A DNA stretch of 7,208 nt from an uncultured Bacteroidales bacterium (GTDB taxonomy: Bacteria; Bacteroidota; Bacteroidia; Bacteroidales; Muribaculaceae), in NCBI GenBank assembly GCA_945828175.1, contig CALZQD010000083.1, forward strand, positions 1-7,208, in the 5' to 3' direction. Positions 1 to 6,721 of the stretch are shown here, piece by piece. The notes beneath the pieces are model-generated. The model made no database searches. It saw only the letters and a program-made list of their open reading frames with translations, and was not told the origin of the DNA. A program made the position numbers and the translations under genes. Positions within the stretch are counted from its first letter, which is position 1. Every line of letters begins with the position of its first letter.

Positions 1-45
1 GATTCCTCTACGTCTCGTGGGCTCGGAGATGTGTATAAGAGACAG
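1..45. other. Illumina Nextera sequencing adapter (artefact, not genomic)
   Basis: Bases 27-45 are the 19-bp Tn5 mosaic end used in Nextera/tagmentation libraries (AGATGTGTATAAGAGACAG). Bases 12-26 (GTCTCGTGGGCTCGG) are the rest of the Nextera read-2 adapter. Bases 1-3 (GAT) match the end of the P7 flow-cell primer, and bases 4-11 (TCCTCTAC) sit exactly where the i7 index belongs; from memory they match index N712. Genomic sequence therefore begins at base 46. This is an untrimmed library adapter at a contig end, not a natural transposon end. Confidence 0.97.
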
Positions 46-61
46 GTTTTATAGAGCGCAT
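46..61 (-). CDS. Possible 5' fragment of a further gene, cut off by the contig end
   Basis: An ATG at 61-59 opens a reading frame (Met-Arg-Ser-Ile-Lys) that runs without a stop into the adapter junction at base 46. Only five codons are visible, so no product can be named. Support comes from context: a well-formed promoter lies just upstream, and the gap between its -7 box and this ATG is 34 nt, close to the 38 nt and 31 nt seen for the lptD and GH31 genes here. A basic residue right after Met would fit a signal peptide start, but five residues prove nothing. The true start could also lie beyond the contig end. Confidence 0.33.
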
Positions 62-66
62 GCGGT

Positions 67-84
67 AAACAGCAGGTCCTGTTT
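67..84 (-). repeat. Small inverted repeat in the leader of the left-end transcript
   Basis: AAACAG (67-72) and CTGTTT (79-84) are perfect 6-bp inverted arms around a 6-nt loop. It abuts the next inverted repeat (85-104) and would fall within the 5' leader if the promoter at 96-125 is used. No T-tract follows on the minus strand, so it does not look like a terminator. At this size it could be chance. Confidence 0.4.
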
Positions 85-104
85 GTAATTTTTCACAAAA
101 TTAC
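85..104 (-). repeat. 8-bp inverted repeat overlapping the -7 box
   Basis: GTAATTTT (85-92) and AAAATTAC (97-104) are perfect arms around 4 nt. Read on the minus strand the loop is GTGA, which fits the GNRA tetraloop class. The right arm contains most of the -7 box (96-103) and the repeat reaches past the expected transcription start. It may be an operator, a leader hairpin, or a weak 3' end for lptD; its low GC and lack of a minus-strand T-tract argue against a classical terminator. Confidence 0.5.
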
Positions 105-125
105 GCATTTTTTGCCAAACCCCAA
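96..125 (-). promoter_or_regulatory. Predicted Bacteroidetes-type promoter reading off the left contig end
   Basis: On the minus strand TTG (125-123) is followed by a 19-nt spacer and then TAATTTTG (103-96), matching the Bacteroidetes primary sigma consensus of TTTG/TTG at -33 and TAnnTTTG at -7. The predicted start of transcription is near base 89. It lies downstream of the lptD stop and points away from it, so it would serve the truncated gene to the left. It is the best-formed promoter in the window because both boxes and the spacing fit. Confidence 0.6.
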
Positions 126-189
126 CCCTCTACACCCGCAAAAACCTAAAAGTTATTAACAATTATCACTTAACTATGCCCGGCTGGGA

Positions 190-2946
190 TTAGTACCAGT
201 TGATGCCGTTGGACATGGAGGAGCGTTTGTCGTATTTGAGGTCGCTCAGGAGGGAGGATTTGACGGCGATGTGGAAGTTGTAGCTTTTATAGGGGCCGAC
301 GGGGACGAAGCTGGCCGACATTGTGAAGCAGTGCAAGTCGCGCGAGATGTTGCAGTTCATGTAGGCGAGCTTGTGTGTGTCGAAGTTGTATGAGGCCGTG
401 AACGAGAAGTTCCAGTTTTTGGTGGGCCTGATGCTGCCTGAGAAGCTGAGGTTCTGGGTGATGCGGCTGTTGTATTCCATCTTCTTTTTGTTGAAGGTGC
501 CGTAGCCGTAGTTGATCGAGTAGTTGACGCTGAGGTTCCAGGGTACGGTCCACTTCATGTAGCCGTCTTTGCCGAGCTCGACGTCGTTTTCGGTGCCTGC
601 ATTGGCGGCTTCGTCCTGTCCCTGCTGATATTCGTCGCCGGGCGGGGGCTGGGTGCGGTCGTCGTTCTTGTTATCCTTGCTGTCGTCTTTTTTGCGTTTG
701 AAGGTGTCGTTGTTGAAGGTGTAGCTGAACGATGTGCCGGTCGAACGCAGACGTCCGAGGCCTTTGCCGGCGCTGAGACGGGTCTTGTTGACTCTGACGG
801 GGTTGCCTGATTCGTTGAGCTGGTAGGTGTAGACGTCCCATGTGGCAGAGAGGTTGAGGTTGAAGCCTTTGGTGAGACGGAGGAGTATCGAGGTGTTTAT
901 ATCGCTCCATTTGAGGGAGTCGGCGGCGAAGTTGTAGCTCTGCGAGAGGGTGAGGTTTTCGATTAGCGAGATTTTTTTCTCGCCAGTCGAGTCGTTGTCG
1001 CTCTTGACTTTCATCTCGAGGTTGTTGGCGAGCGCGAAGCTCATCGAGCCTTCTTTGCCTTCGGAGGGGACGCCGTAGAGGGCGTTGGGGAAGTAGCTGT
1101 ATTTGCGCTCGAGCATCCGCCCGTTGGCACCTTCATACTGATATTTGCCGTAGTAGCCGAAGAAGGGGCTCGAGTAGTCGGGGGCGCCGTTGAACGAGAT
1201 GGTCGGGGTCATGACGTGGCGCACCATCTTGATTTTTTTCTTGAGCGGGCCGATGGGGCTGTAGAAGCCGTAGAGTTTGGTGTCGAGCGAGACTGAGGCG
1301 CGGAAGTCCCAGACGTTATAGAAGCTGTAGTTGGTGTCGCAGACTTCGATGCCTGCGACGGGGTCCCAGTGGCGGCGCACTTTGCGGGTATACATTCGGT
1401 CGCTCAGGTTAATCGACGGGGTGATGTTGATATAGTTGAGCACGTTGAATGTCGCCGAGATGGGGACTTTGTGCTGCATGCCGTTGCGCCAGTCTTTGAC
1501 GAGGCTCTTTTTGAAGAATTCGTTCTGTTTGGCGGTCAGTGAGTTCTGGAACTGGCCTGAGTATGACATCTTGATTTTCTCATACCAGCGTTCGTCGCCC
1601 GAGGCTTTCTTGCGCTTGAAGGGGTAGGTCTGCGACATCGTCAGGGTGAAGTTGGGGAACGATACCGACAGGGTCGAGTCCTGTGTTCGCTGCGAGACGT
1701 TGAGAGTCGACGACAGCGACCATTTGGTGCCGGGGAAGCGGTATGTGAGGTTGACGGTCGAACTCTTGGTGTTCTCGGTGAACGAGGGCGAGTAGTAGGA
1801 GTTGAGGTCGTTTCGCGAATATCCGCTGGTGGTGAAGTTGACGCTGGCCGAGAGGTTCATGTTGGGATTGGCCTTGGCGTCCTGGGTGTGGCTCCAGAGG
1901 ACCTGGAAGTTGGTCTGGGTCGCATAGTCGGGCTCGCCTTTCTCGCCGGTGATGGTCTTGAGGTAGCTGATGTTGAAGTTGCCCGAGTATTTATATCGCT
2001 TGACGTAGTTCGACTGGGCCTGGAGTCCCCACGAGCCTTTGGTGTAGATTTCGCCGGTGAGGGCCATGTCGATGTTGTCGTTGATGGCGAAGTAGTAGCC
2101 GCCGTCGCTGAGATAGAAACCGCGGTTGTAGTCGTCGCCGAATGTGGGCACGATGACGCCCGACGAATAGCTGTCGGTGAAGGGGAAGAAACCCAATGGC
2201 ACGGCCAGCGGCACGGGAAGGCCGGCGAGCACCATGTAGGCCGGGCCGACGACGATATTCTTGCCTGGGCGGACCTTGGCCTTGGTGAGCTGCATGTAGA
2301 AGTGGGGGCACTCGTGGTTGTCGCAGGTGGTGTAGCGGCCGTTCTGTATATAGTAGTCGTCGCCGGCGTCTTTCTTGGTGACGCCGCCGGTGAGGTAGCC
2401 TTCGCCCTGCTGGGTGATGATGTCGGTGAGGAATCCCTTGCGGGTCTTGAAGTTATATCTCATCGTCGATGCCTCGTAGTCGGTGCCGCTCTCGTTGAAG
2501 ACGGGCGAGCCGATGACTTCGCCGAGCGAGTCCTCGCGGCCGACGGCATAGACCGAGTTGTCGGTCAGGTCCATCTTTATCTGTGCTGCCTGAAGCGATA
2601 TGTCGCCGTATTTGACCTCGCCTTCGCCATACATGAAGGCTGTGTCGCGCCGGATGATGACCATCGAGTCTTTCGACGAGAAATCGACGGCAGTCTCGAG
2701 GTCGGCCTTTGTGCGGACGATGCGTGAGCGCCTGACGGCGGTGTCACGTCGCAGGCTGTCGCTTCTGAGCGCCAGCGGGCGGGCACTGTCGACGGCGAGG
2801 CTGTCTGTCAGACTGTTGTCTTTCACTGCCATGATGCTGTCGGGATGTGTCAGGTCGTCACCGACATTGTCGGCCTTGGCTGTGGCCGCGGCAATGACAG
2901 AGGGCAGGATAATCAGAATGGCTATATATAGTAGAGACTTTCTCAA
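190..2946 (-). CDS. lptD: Outer-membrane LPS assembly protein LptD (Bacteroidetes type)
   Basis: A 918-residue beta-barrel protein that, with the lipoprotein LptE, inserts lipopolysaccharide into the outer leaflet of the outer membrane at the end of the Lpt bridge. Residues 1-25 form a signal peptide with a long hydrophobic core ending in ATAKA. Residues about 95-200 are the OstA/LptA-like beta-jellyroll (MYGEGEVKYGDISLQAAQI begins near 105). The barrel starts near 250 with GFFPFTDSYSSGVIVP and DGGYYFAINDNID, which is typical of the family, and the chain ends in an aromatic residue (NWY) as outer-membrane barrels do. A charged, Asp/Lys/Pro-rich segment (about 749-795) is probably a loop. Five cysteines (208, 213, 536, 865, 873) are present. 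The start is TTG: the preceding in-frame codon is TAA, and the next Met (residue 39) would remove the signal peptide. No Shine-Dalgarno is visible. LptE is not in the window. Confidence 0.93.
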   Translation of the reverse strand: MRKSLLYIAILIILPSVIAAATAKADNVGDDLTHPDSIMAVKDNSLTDSLAVDSARPLALRSDSLRRDTAVRRSRIVRTKADLETAVDFSSKDSMVIIRRDTAFMYGEGEVKYGDISLQAAQIKMDLTDNSVYAVGREDSLGEVIGSPVFNESGTDYEASTMRYNFKTRKGFLTDIITQQGEGYLTGGVTKKDAGDDYYIQNGRYTTCDNHECPHFYMQLTKAKVRPGKNIVVGPAYMVLAGLPVPLAVPLGFFPFTDSYSSGVIVPTFGDDYNRGFYLSDGGYYFAINDNIDMALTGEIYTKGSWGLQAQSNYVKRYKYSGNFNISYLKTITGEKGEPDYATQTNFQVLWSHTQDAKANPNMNLSASVNFTTSGYSRNDLNSYYSPSFTENTKSSTVNLTYRFPGTKWSLSSTLNVSQRTQDSTLSVSFPNFTLTMSQTYPFKRKKASGDERWYEKIKMSYSGQFQNSLTAKQNEFFKKSLVKDWRNGMQHKVPISATFNVLNYINITPSINLSDRMYTRKVRRHWDPVAGIEVCDTNYSFYNVWDFRASVSLDTKLYGFYSPIGPLKKKIKMVRHVMTPTISFNGAPDYSSPFFGYYGKYQYEGANGRMLERKYSYFPNALYGVPSEGKEGSMSFALANNLEMKVKSDNDSTGEKKISLIENLTLSQSYNFAADSLKWSDINTSILLRLTKGFNLNLSATWDVYTYQLNESGNPVRVNKTRLSAGKGLGRLRSTGTSFSYTFNNDTFKRKKDDSKDNKNDDRTQPPPGDEYQQGQDEAANAGTENDVELGKDGYMKWTVPWNLSVNYSINYGYGTFNKKKMEYNSRITQNLSFSGSIRPTKNWNFSFTASYNFDTHKLAYMNCNISRDLHCFTMSASFVPVGPYKSYNFHIAVKSSLLSDLKYDKRSSMSNGINWY

Positions 2947-2984
2947 TTACTGTGTGACGAACGGTGAAATATCGTTTAATCGTG

Positions 2985-3015
2985 CAAAGGTATTAAAATA
3001 ATTCCTGATTTCAGA
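2985..3015 (-). promoter_or_regulatory. Predicted lptD promoter
   Basis: TACCTTTG (minus strand, 2992-2985) matches the Bacteroidetes -7 consensus TAnnTTTG exactly. At the preferred 19-nt spacing lies TCTG (3015-3012), one mismatch from the -33 element TTTG. Transcription would start near 2978, giving a leader of about 30 nt before the TTG start at 2946. The -33 position falls in the centre of the inverted repeat 2999-3032, so terminator and promoter share DNA. Confidence 0.6.
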
Positions 3016-3032
3016 GCTGAAATCAGGAATTA
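2993..3032 (-). terminator. Predicted intrinsic terminator of the GH31 gene
   Basis: Bases 2999-3032 form a perfect 16-bp inverted repeat (left arm 2999-3014, right arm 3017-3032) with only 2 nt between the arms; in RNA the innermost pairs would open to make a loop. It begins 40 nt after the GH31 stop. On the minus strand it is followed by TTTTAA (2998-2993), a short and impure T-tract. The stem is long but only moderately GC-rich. The near-palindrome could also bind a dimeric protein, since it covers the -33 region of the lptD promoter. Confidence 0.62.
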
Positions 3033-3072
3033 ACGTGAATTTAATAGGACTTTGTGTGGCGGAAATCGCCGA

Positions 3073-5562
3073 TTATTCTTTGTAGCCGCTGATTTCGAGT
3101 ACGCGGAGCGAGAGTTCGTCGCTGTATCCTAAATCTTTAAGGACTTGCGGCAGTCTGTCGAAGTCGTTGTTGAACCGTGCGGCGATTTCGTCGAAACGGT
3201 CGGGATGATAGGTAGCTGCGCGTCCGGCCGATTCGAGGCGCGACAGAGCGCCATGGACGGGCAGGTAGGGGTTGGTGTTCTTGATGTATGACACTGCTTT
3301 TGCGGCGCGGCGCATGCGGGTTTTCATGCCGTCGGCGACGGTGAAGTCGTCGCGACCGAAATCAATCGTCACCTCGGCGCCTTCAGATGGGTCGACTGAG
3401 CCGAGGCTGACGGTGACAGTCAGCTCGTTGCCGTCGAAGACAGGCTTTAGCGCTCCGTCGCGGCCGAAGGCCGACAGAGCCGGACGCACGCCATTGATTC
3501 TGACAGACATGTCGCGCCGGTCGGGCATATTTTCGTAACGACCCTGTCTCGGCAGAATTCTTACAGTGATTCTGCCTCCCTCCTGACACATCACCACAGG
3601 GGTGAACGCATATTCTTTGGCATAGTTCTTGTCGTTGCCGTTGTCTTCGTAGACGGCGGTCGAGTCATTGCCGCCCGGGAAGACATTGATTTCATACGGA
3701 TAATCGTTGGCTGACAGGTTTTTAATGTTGCGTGTCATCGGTATCACCGAACCGCTTTTTACATAGAGCGGGAATTCGTCGATGGCGAAGTCGCGGCTAA
3801 CCGTCCGGCCTCCCTCGAGCGTCGTGCCTGTCGACAGCTCATACCAGCTGTCACCGCCGGGCAGCCATATATTTTCCTTGGAGTAAACACCTGTCATCGG
3901 CGACGTTATCGGCATCATCAGCATGCGGTCGCCGAACATATATTCGTTCTTCATCGCGTAGGCCTCCGGCGCCTCGGGATAGTCGTAGTACATAGGGCGG
4001 CACATGGCGACGCCGTCGTCGTAGGTCTGGCGGGCGAGGGTGTATATATAGGGTGCGAGGGCGTAGCGGAAGCGAATCAGGTCTCGGATGATGTCGAAAT
4101 GCTCTTTGTCGTAGTTCCACGGCTCTTTGTTGAGCGAGGCATCCTTGGCCGAGTGGGTTCTCAGAATCGGACTCATCGCGCCGAACTGCATCCATCTGAC
4201 AAACATCTCGGGTGTCAGCCTGTCGAGAGTGACGTGACCGCCGATGTCGTGGCTCCAGTAGCCCTGAAGTGTGTTGGCCGCGGTCGAGGTGAAATATGGC
4301 TGGAAGGCGAGAGAGTTCCAGGAGACGCAGTGGTCGCCCGAGAAGCCGAGCTGATAACGGTGGGCGCCCGGACCGCCCCAGCGGGTGAACGTCAGCGGTC
4401 GCGTGTCGCGGTTGCGTTCCATGTCGGTGAAAAAGACATGGGCCAGCCACCAGACGTTGTTGAGCTTCGGCATGGTCTTGTCGTTAGGGTAGGTGTTGAA
4501 ATCGAGCCACCAGAAATCGGCGCCGTCTTTCTCGATAGGTCGCAGAATCTTGTCCATCAGCGAGAGCATATAGGGCTTTGACGAGACGGCAAAGGGTATG
4601 GTGTCGCCCGATGTGACGCCCATGGCCTCGGCCATTTCAGAATAATGATCCTCGAATGGCCCGACACCGCCGCCGAAGTGGAGATTGAGCGGCACATGCA
4701 GTCCGCGTGCTTTCATTTCGCCGATAAATGTGGCCGGTTCGGGGAAAAGCTCGCGGTTCCAGCTGAAACCCGTCCAGCCGCCGCGACCCGGGTCGATATA
4801 GTGCCAGTCCATGTCCATGACCATTACGTCGACGGGAATGTCGTAATGCTCGAATGCGTCGGCGAGGGCACGGAACTCGTTGTCGGTGTAGCTCCAGTAG
4901 CGCGACCACCAGTAGCCGAAAGCATAGCGCGGGGGCAGCGGCACTTTGCCGGCAAACAGCGTGTAGTCTTTCAGTGCCCGGCGGTAGTCGTGACCGTAAG
5001 CCATGAAATATAGGTCCTGCGCGCCTTTGGCGCTTCCGCGTTCTTCCGCCCAGGCTATGTCGGAGTTGTCGAATATCAAACCTTCGGAGTCGTCGATGAC
5101 GTTCCAGCCGTCAAAAGCCACGACGCCGTCTTCAATAGGCATAGGCTCGCCGTCCTTAAACTCGCCGTCGCGCACATCGAGGCCGTTGTATGTGCCTTTG
5201 AGATTGCGTGATTGCTTGTTCCCGGGATGCCAGACGAAGTCGAAGCCTTTGATACGCGATTTTATCTCGAGGTTGTCGGGCGAGAACGCGCCGCGGTTCT
5301 TGCGGTAGGTCAGCGCCATGTAGGCTGTCTCGATGACGACTTTGTCTCTGCCGTCTTTGATTTTATAGTCTACGGCGGAATAGTCGCGGTTGACGGCGAT
5401 GAGCGAGCGGTTGTCGACGAAGCGGCCGTCAGGAGCGTATTCCAGACGTATGGCGCTCTCAGAGATAAGGTCGAAGCGCACGGTCGAGTCCTTATATATG
5501 ACTTCGGCCTGCGACGTAAGGGCCGCAAGGCAGAGTAGGGCTGTGACAAGATGTTTATGCAT
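3073..5562 (-). CDS. Secreted glycoside hydrolase family 31 (alpha-glucosidase/alpha-xylosidase-like)
   Basis: An 829-residue enzyme expected to release alpha-linked sugars by a retaining mechanism, probably in the periplasm. Residues 1-19 are a signal peptide (core LVTALLCLAALT, cut after SQA). About 20-200 is the N-terminal beta-sandwich; about 205-515 is the catalytic barrel, with PPRYAFGYWWSRYWSY (210-225), MDMDWH (249-254), the nucleophile Asp354 in WWLDFN, the likely acid/base Asp410 in FSGD, and YWSHDIGGH (435-443). The following beta-domains include a DUF5110-like region (about 625-735, AVYEDNGNDKNY near 636). A helix-prone tail of about 90 residues (740-829) follows. The nucleophile motif departs from the common WxDMNE form, with Thr in place of Glu. 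Substrate cannot be told: glucose, xylose and other alpha-glycosides all occur in the family. No SusC/SusD genes are adjacent, so a polysaccharide locus is not shown. Confidence 0.92.
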   Translation of the reverse strand: MHKHLVTALLCLAALTSQAEVIYKDSTVRFDLISESAIRLEYAPDGRFVDNRSLIAVNRDYSAVDYKIKDGRDKVVIETAYMALTYRKNRGAFSPDNLEIKSRIKGFDFVWHPGNKQSRNLKGTYNGLDVRDGEFKDGEPMPIEDGVVAFDGWNVIDDSEGLIFDNSDIAWAEERGSAKGAQDLYFMAYGHDYRRALKDYTLFAGKVPLPPRYAFGYWWSRYWSYTDNEFRALADAFEHYDIPVDVMVMDMDWHYIDPGRGGWTGFSWNRELFPEPATFIGEMKARGLHVPLNLHFGGGVGPFEDHYSEMAEAMGVTSGDTIPFAVSSKPYMLSLMDKILRPIEKDGADFWWLDFNTYPNDKTMPKLNNVWWLAHVFFTDMERNRDTRPLTFTRWGGPGAHRYQLGFSGDHCVSWNSLAFQPYFTSTAANTLQGYWSHDIGGHVTLDRLTPEMFVRWMQFGAMSPILRTHSAKDASLNKEPWNYDKEHFDIIRDLIRFRYALAPYIYTLARQTYDDGVAMCRPMYYDYPEAPEAYAMKNEYMFGDRMLMMPITSPMTGVYSKENIWLPGGDSWYELSTGTTLEGGRTVSRDFAIDEFPLYVKSGSVIPMTRNIKNLSANDYPYEINVFPGGNDSTAVYEDNGNDKNYAKEYAFTPVVMCQEGGRITVRILPRQGRYENMPDRRDMSVRINGVRPALSAFGRDGALKPVFDGNELTVTVSLGSVDPSEGAEVTIDFGRDDFTVADGMKTRMRRAAKAVSYIKNTNPYLPVHGALSRLESAGRAATYHPDRFDEIAARFNNDFDRLPQVLKDLGYSDELSLRVLEISGYKE

Positions 5563-5580
5563 TTTTGTTTTACCGGTGTC

Positions 5581-5618
5581 AAAAAAATTTCCCCAAATTT
5601 ACGAAAAATCCGGGGAAA
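5581..5618 (-). terminator. Strong predicted intrinsic terminator of ilvC
   Basis: Read on the minus strand, the arms 5618-5606 and 5600-5588 pair over 13 bp, including a CCCC/GGGG core and two G-U wobbles, around the 5-nt loop TTCGT. A run of seven Ts follows at once (5587-5581). It lies 38 nt past the ilvC stop. Stem plus uninterrupted T-tract is the classical intrinsic terminator form, so the thioesterase-ilvC transcript probably ends here and the GH31 gene is transcribed separately. Confidence 0.8.
5594..5601 (-). promoter_or_regulatory. Possible -7 box for the GH31 gene, inside the ilvC terminator
   Basis: TAAATTTG (minus strand, 5601-5594) fits TAnnTTTG and ends 31 nt before the GH31 ATG, similar to the other leaders in this window. 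No TTTG or TTG is found at the expected -33 position. The box sits in the loop and 3' arm of the ilvC terminator, so the match could be a by-product of the hairpin sequence. The leader just before the ATG is A-rich, with no Shine-Dalgarno. Confidence 0.38.
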
Positions 5619-5656
5619 AGTTATGTTTATATCCGATAAATCGGCAGATTGGAGTA

Positions 5657-6700
5657 TCAGCTGTTTTCGGGACGGAGACGGCGGACGGTCTCGGCTGTGC
5701 GCCAAAGCTCGCTCTCGCGGAGATCCTTGAGCTCGGCCTCGAGCTTGGTGCGGTAGTCGGGCTTAGAGTTCGAGTCAATCGAAATCTGGGCTTCGATGCC
5801 GTCTTTTACGCTCTTGTAGAGGCGTTCCATGACGGGCTTGATGGCGTCATGGAAAGGAGTCATCCAGTCGAGGGCGCCGCGCTGGGCTGTTGTCGAGCAG
5901 TTGGCATACATCCAGTCCATGCCTTTGGCTGCGAAGAGGGGCATGAGCGACTGGGTCAGCTCCTCGACGGTTTCGTTGAAAGCCTCAGAAGGCGTGTGGC
6001 CGTTCTCGCGAAGTACTTCATACTGAGCGGCGAAGAGACCCTGGATTGCACCCATTAGGGCGCCGCGCTCGCCTGTGAGGTCGCTTGTGGCCTCGCGCTT
6101 GAATGTGGTCTCGAAGAGGTAGCCCGAGCCGATGCCGATGCCGAGAGCGAGGGTGCGCTCGAGTGCGCGGCCGGTATAGTCCTGCTCGACGGCAAACGAG
6201 GCGTTGATGCCGCGGCCTTCGAGGAAGAGAGAGCGGACGGTAGTGCCCGAGCCTTTGGGTGCGACCATGATGAGGTCGACGTCGGCGGGAGGCACGACAC
6301 CGGTGCGGTCGTTCCAGGTGATTGCGAAGCCGTGAGAGAAGTAAAGGGCGTCGCCGGGTTTGAGCTGCGATTTGATTGTGGGCCAGACGCTGAGCACAGC
6401 GGCGTCAGAGAGCAGGCACATCACGATAGTGCCGCGGCGGCAGGCCTCCTCGATGCCGAAGAGAGTCTCGCCGGGAACCCATCCGTCGGCGATAGCCTTG
6501 TCGAAAGTTTTGCCGGGACGCTGACCGACGATGACGTTAAAGCCGTTGTCTCTGAGGTTGAGGCTTTGGCCGGGGCCCTGCACTCCATAGCCGATGACGG
6601 CGATGGTTTCGTTTTTGAGCACTTCGCGGGCGTGGTCGAGTGTAAATTCTTCGCGGGTGACGACTGTCTCCTCGACTCCGCCGAAATTCATTTTTGCCAT
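5657..6700 (-). CDS. ilvC: Ketol-acid reductoisomerase (acetohydroxyacid isomeroreductase)
   Basis: A cytoplasmic enzyme of 347 residues that rearranges and reduces 2-acetolactate or 2-aceto-2-hydroxybutyrate with NAD(P)H and Mg2+, the second common step of valine/leucine and isoleucine synthesis. The dinucleotide-binding loop is GYGVQGPGQ (37-45). The catalytic His123 is in FSHG and Lys149 in APKGSGT; the metal ligands are Asp207 and Glu211 in SDLTGER, and Glu243 and Glu247 in FNETVEE; Ser269 in NCSTTAQRG contacts substrate in the family. The length fits the short (class I) form with one knotted C-terminal domain. The sequence resembles the Bacteroidetes/fungal Ilv5 type more than the proteobacterial one. 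The first Met (6700) is chosen; Met4 is a possible alternative. The 21-bp gap to the thioesterase gene has no promoter box, suggesting an operon. All key residues are present. Confidence 0.97.
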   Translation of the reverse strand: MAKMNFGGVEETVVTREEFTLDHAREVLKNETIAVIGYGVQGPGQSLNLRDNGFNVIVGQRPGKTFDKAIADGWVPGETLFGIEEACRRGTIVMCLLSDAAVLSVWPTIKSQLKPGDALYFSHGFAITWNDRTGVVPPADVDLIMVAPKGSGTTVRSLFLEGRGINASFAVEQDYTGRALERTLALGIGIGSGYLFETTFKREATSDLTGERGALMGAIQGLFAAQYEVLRENGHTPSEAFNETVEELTQSLMPLFAAKGMDWMYANCSTTAQRGALDWMTPFHDAIKPVMERLYKSVKDGIEAQISIDSNSKPDYRTKLEAELKDLRESELWRTAETVRRLRPENS

Positions 6701-6721
6701 AAGATTATGTTTTAGGGAAAA

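Noticed and set aside
27..45. Tn5/IS50-like mosaic end read as a natural transposon terminus
   Set aside because: It is joined to the synthetic Nextera read-2 adapter and an index, and sits exactly at the contig end, so it comes from library preparation.
126..189. Search for a terminator or small gene right after lptD
   Set aside because: Only a 3-bp CCC/GGG pairing near 181-188 and AT-rich sequence are seen; nothing supports a terminator, RNA gene or coding region here.
1888..2727. Long open frame (279 codons) on the plus strand opposite lptD
   Set aside because: It lies wholly within lptD on the other strand. Its translation is Val/Gly/Ala/Asp-rich with no recognisable motif, as expected when a GC-rich codon bias suppresses stops in the antisense frame. 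The lptD frame has clear family motifs throughout.
3058..3070. Small hairpin GGCG/CGCC just after the GH31 stop
   Set aside because: Only four firm base pairs and no T-tract on either side; the 16-bp repeat further downstream is a much better terminator.
4099..5013. Plus-strand open frames of 122-160 codons opposite the GH31 gene
   Set aside because: They overlap the GH31 catalytic domain on the other strand, show no family motifs, and fit antisense shadowing in GC-rich coding DNA.
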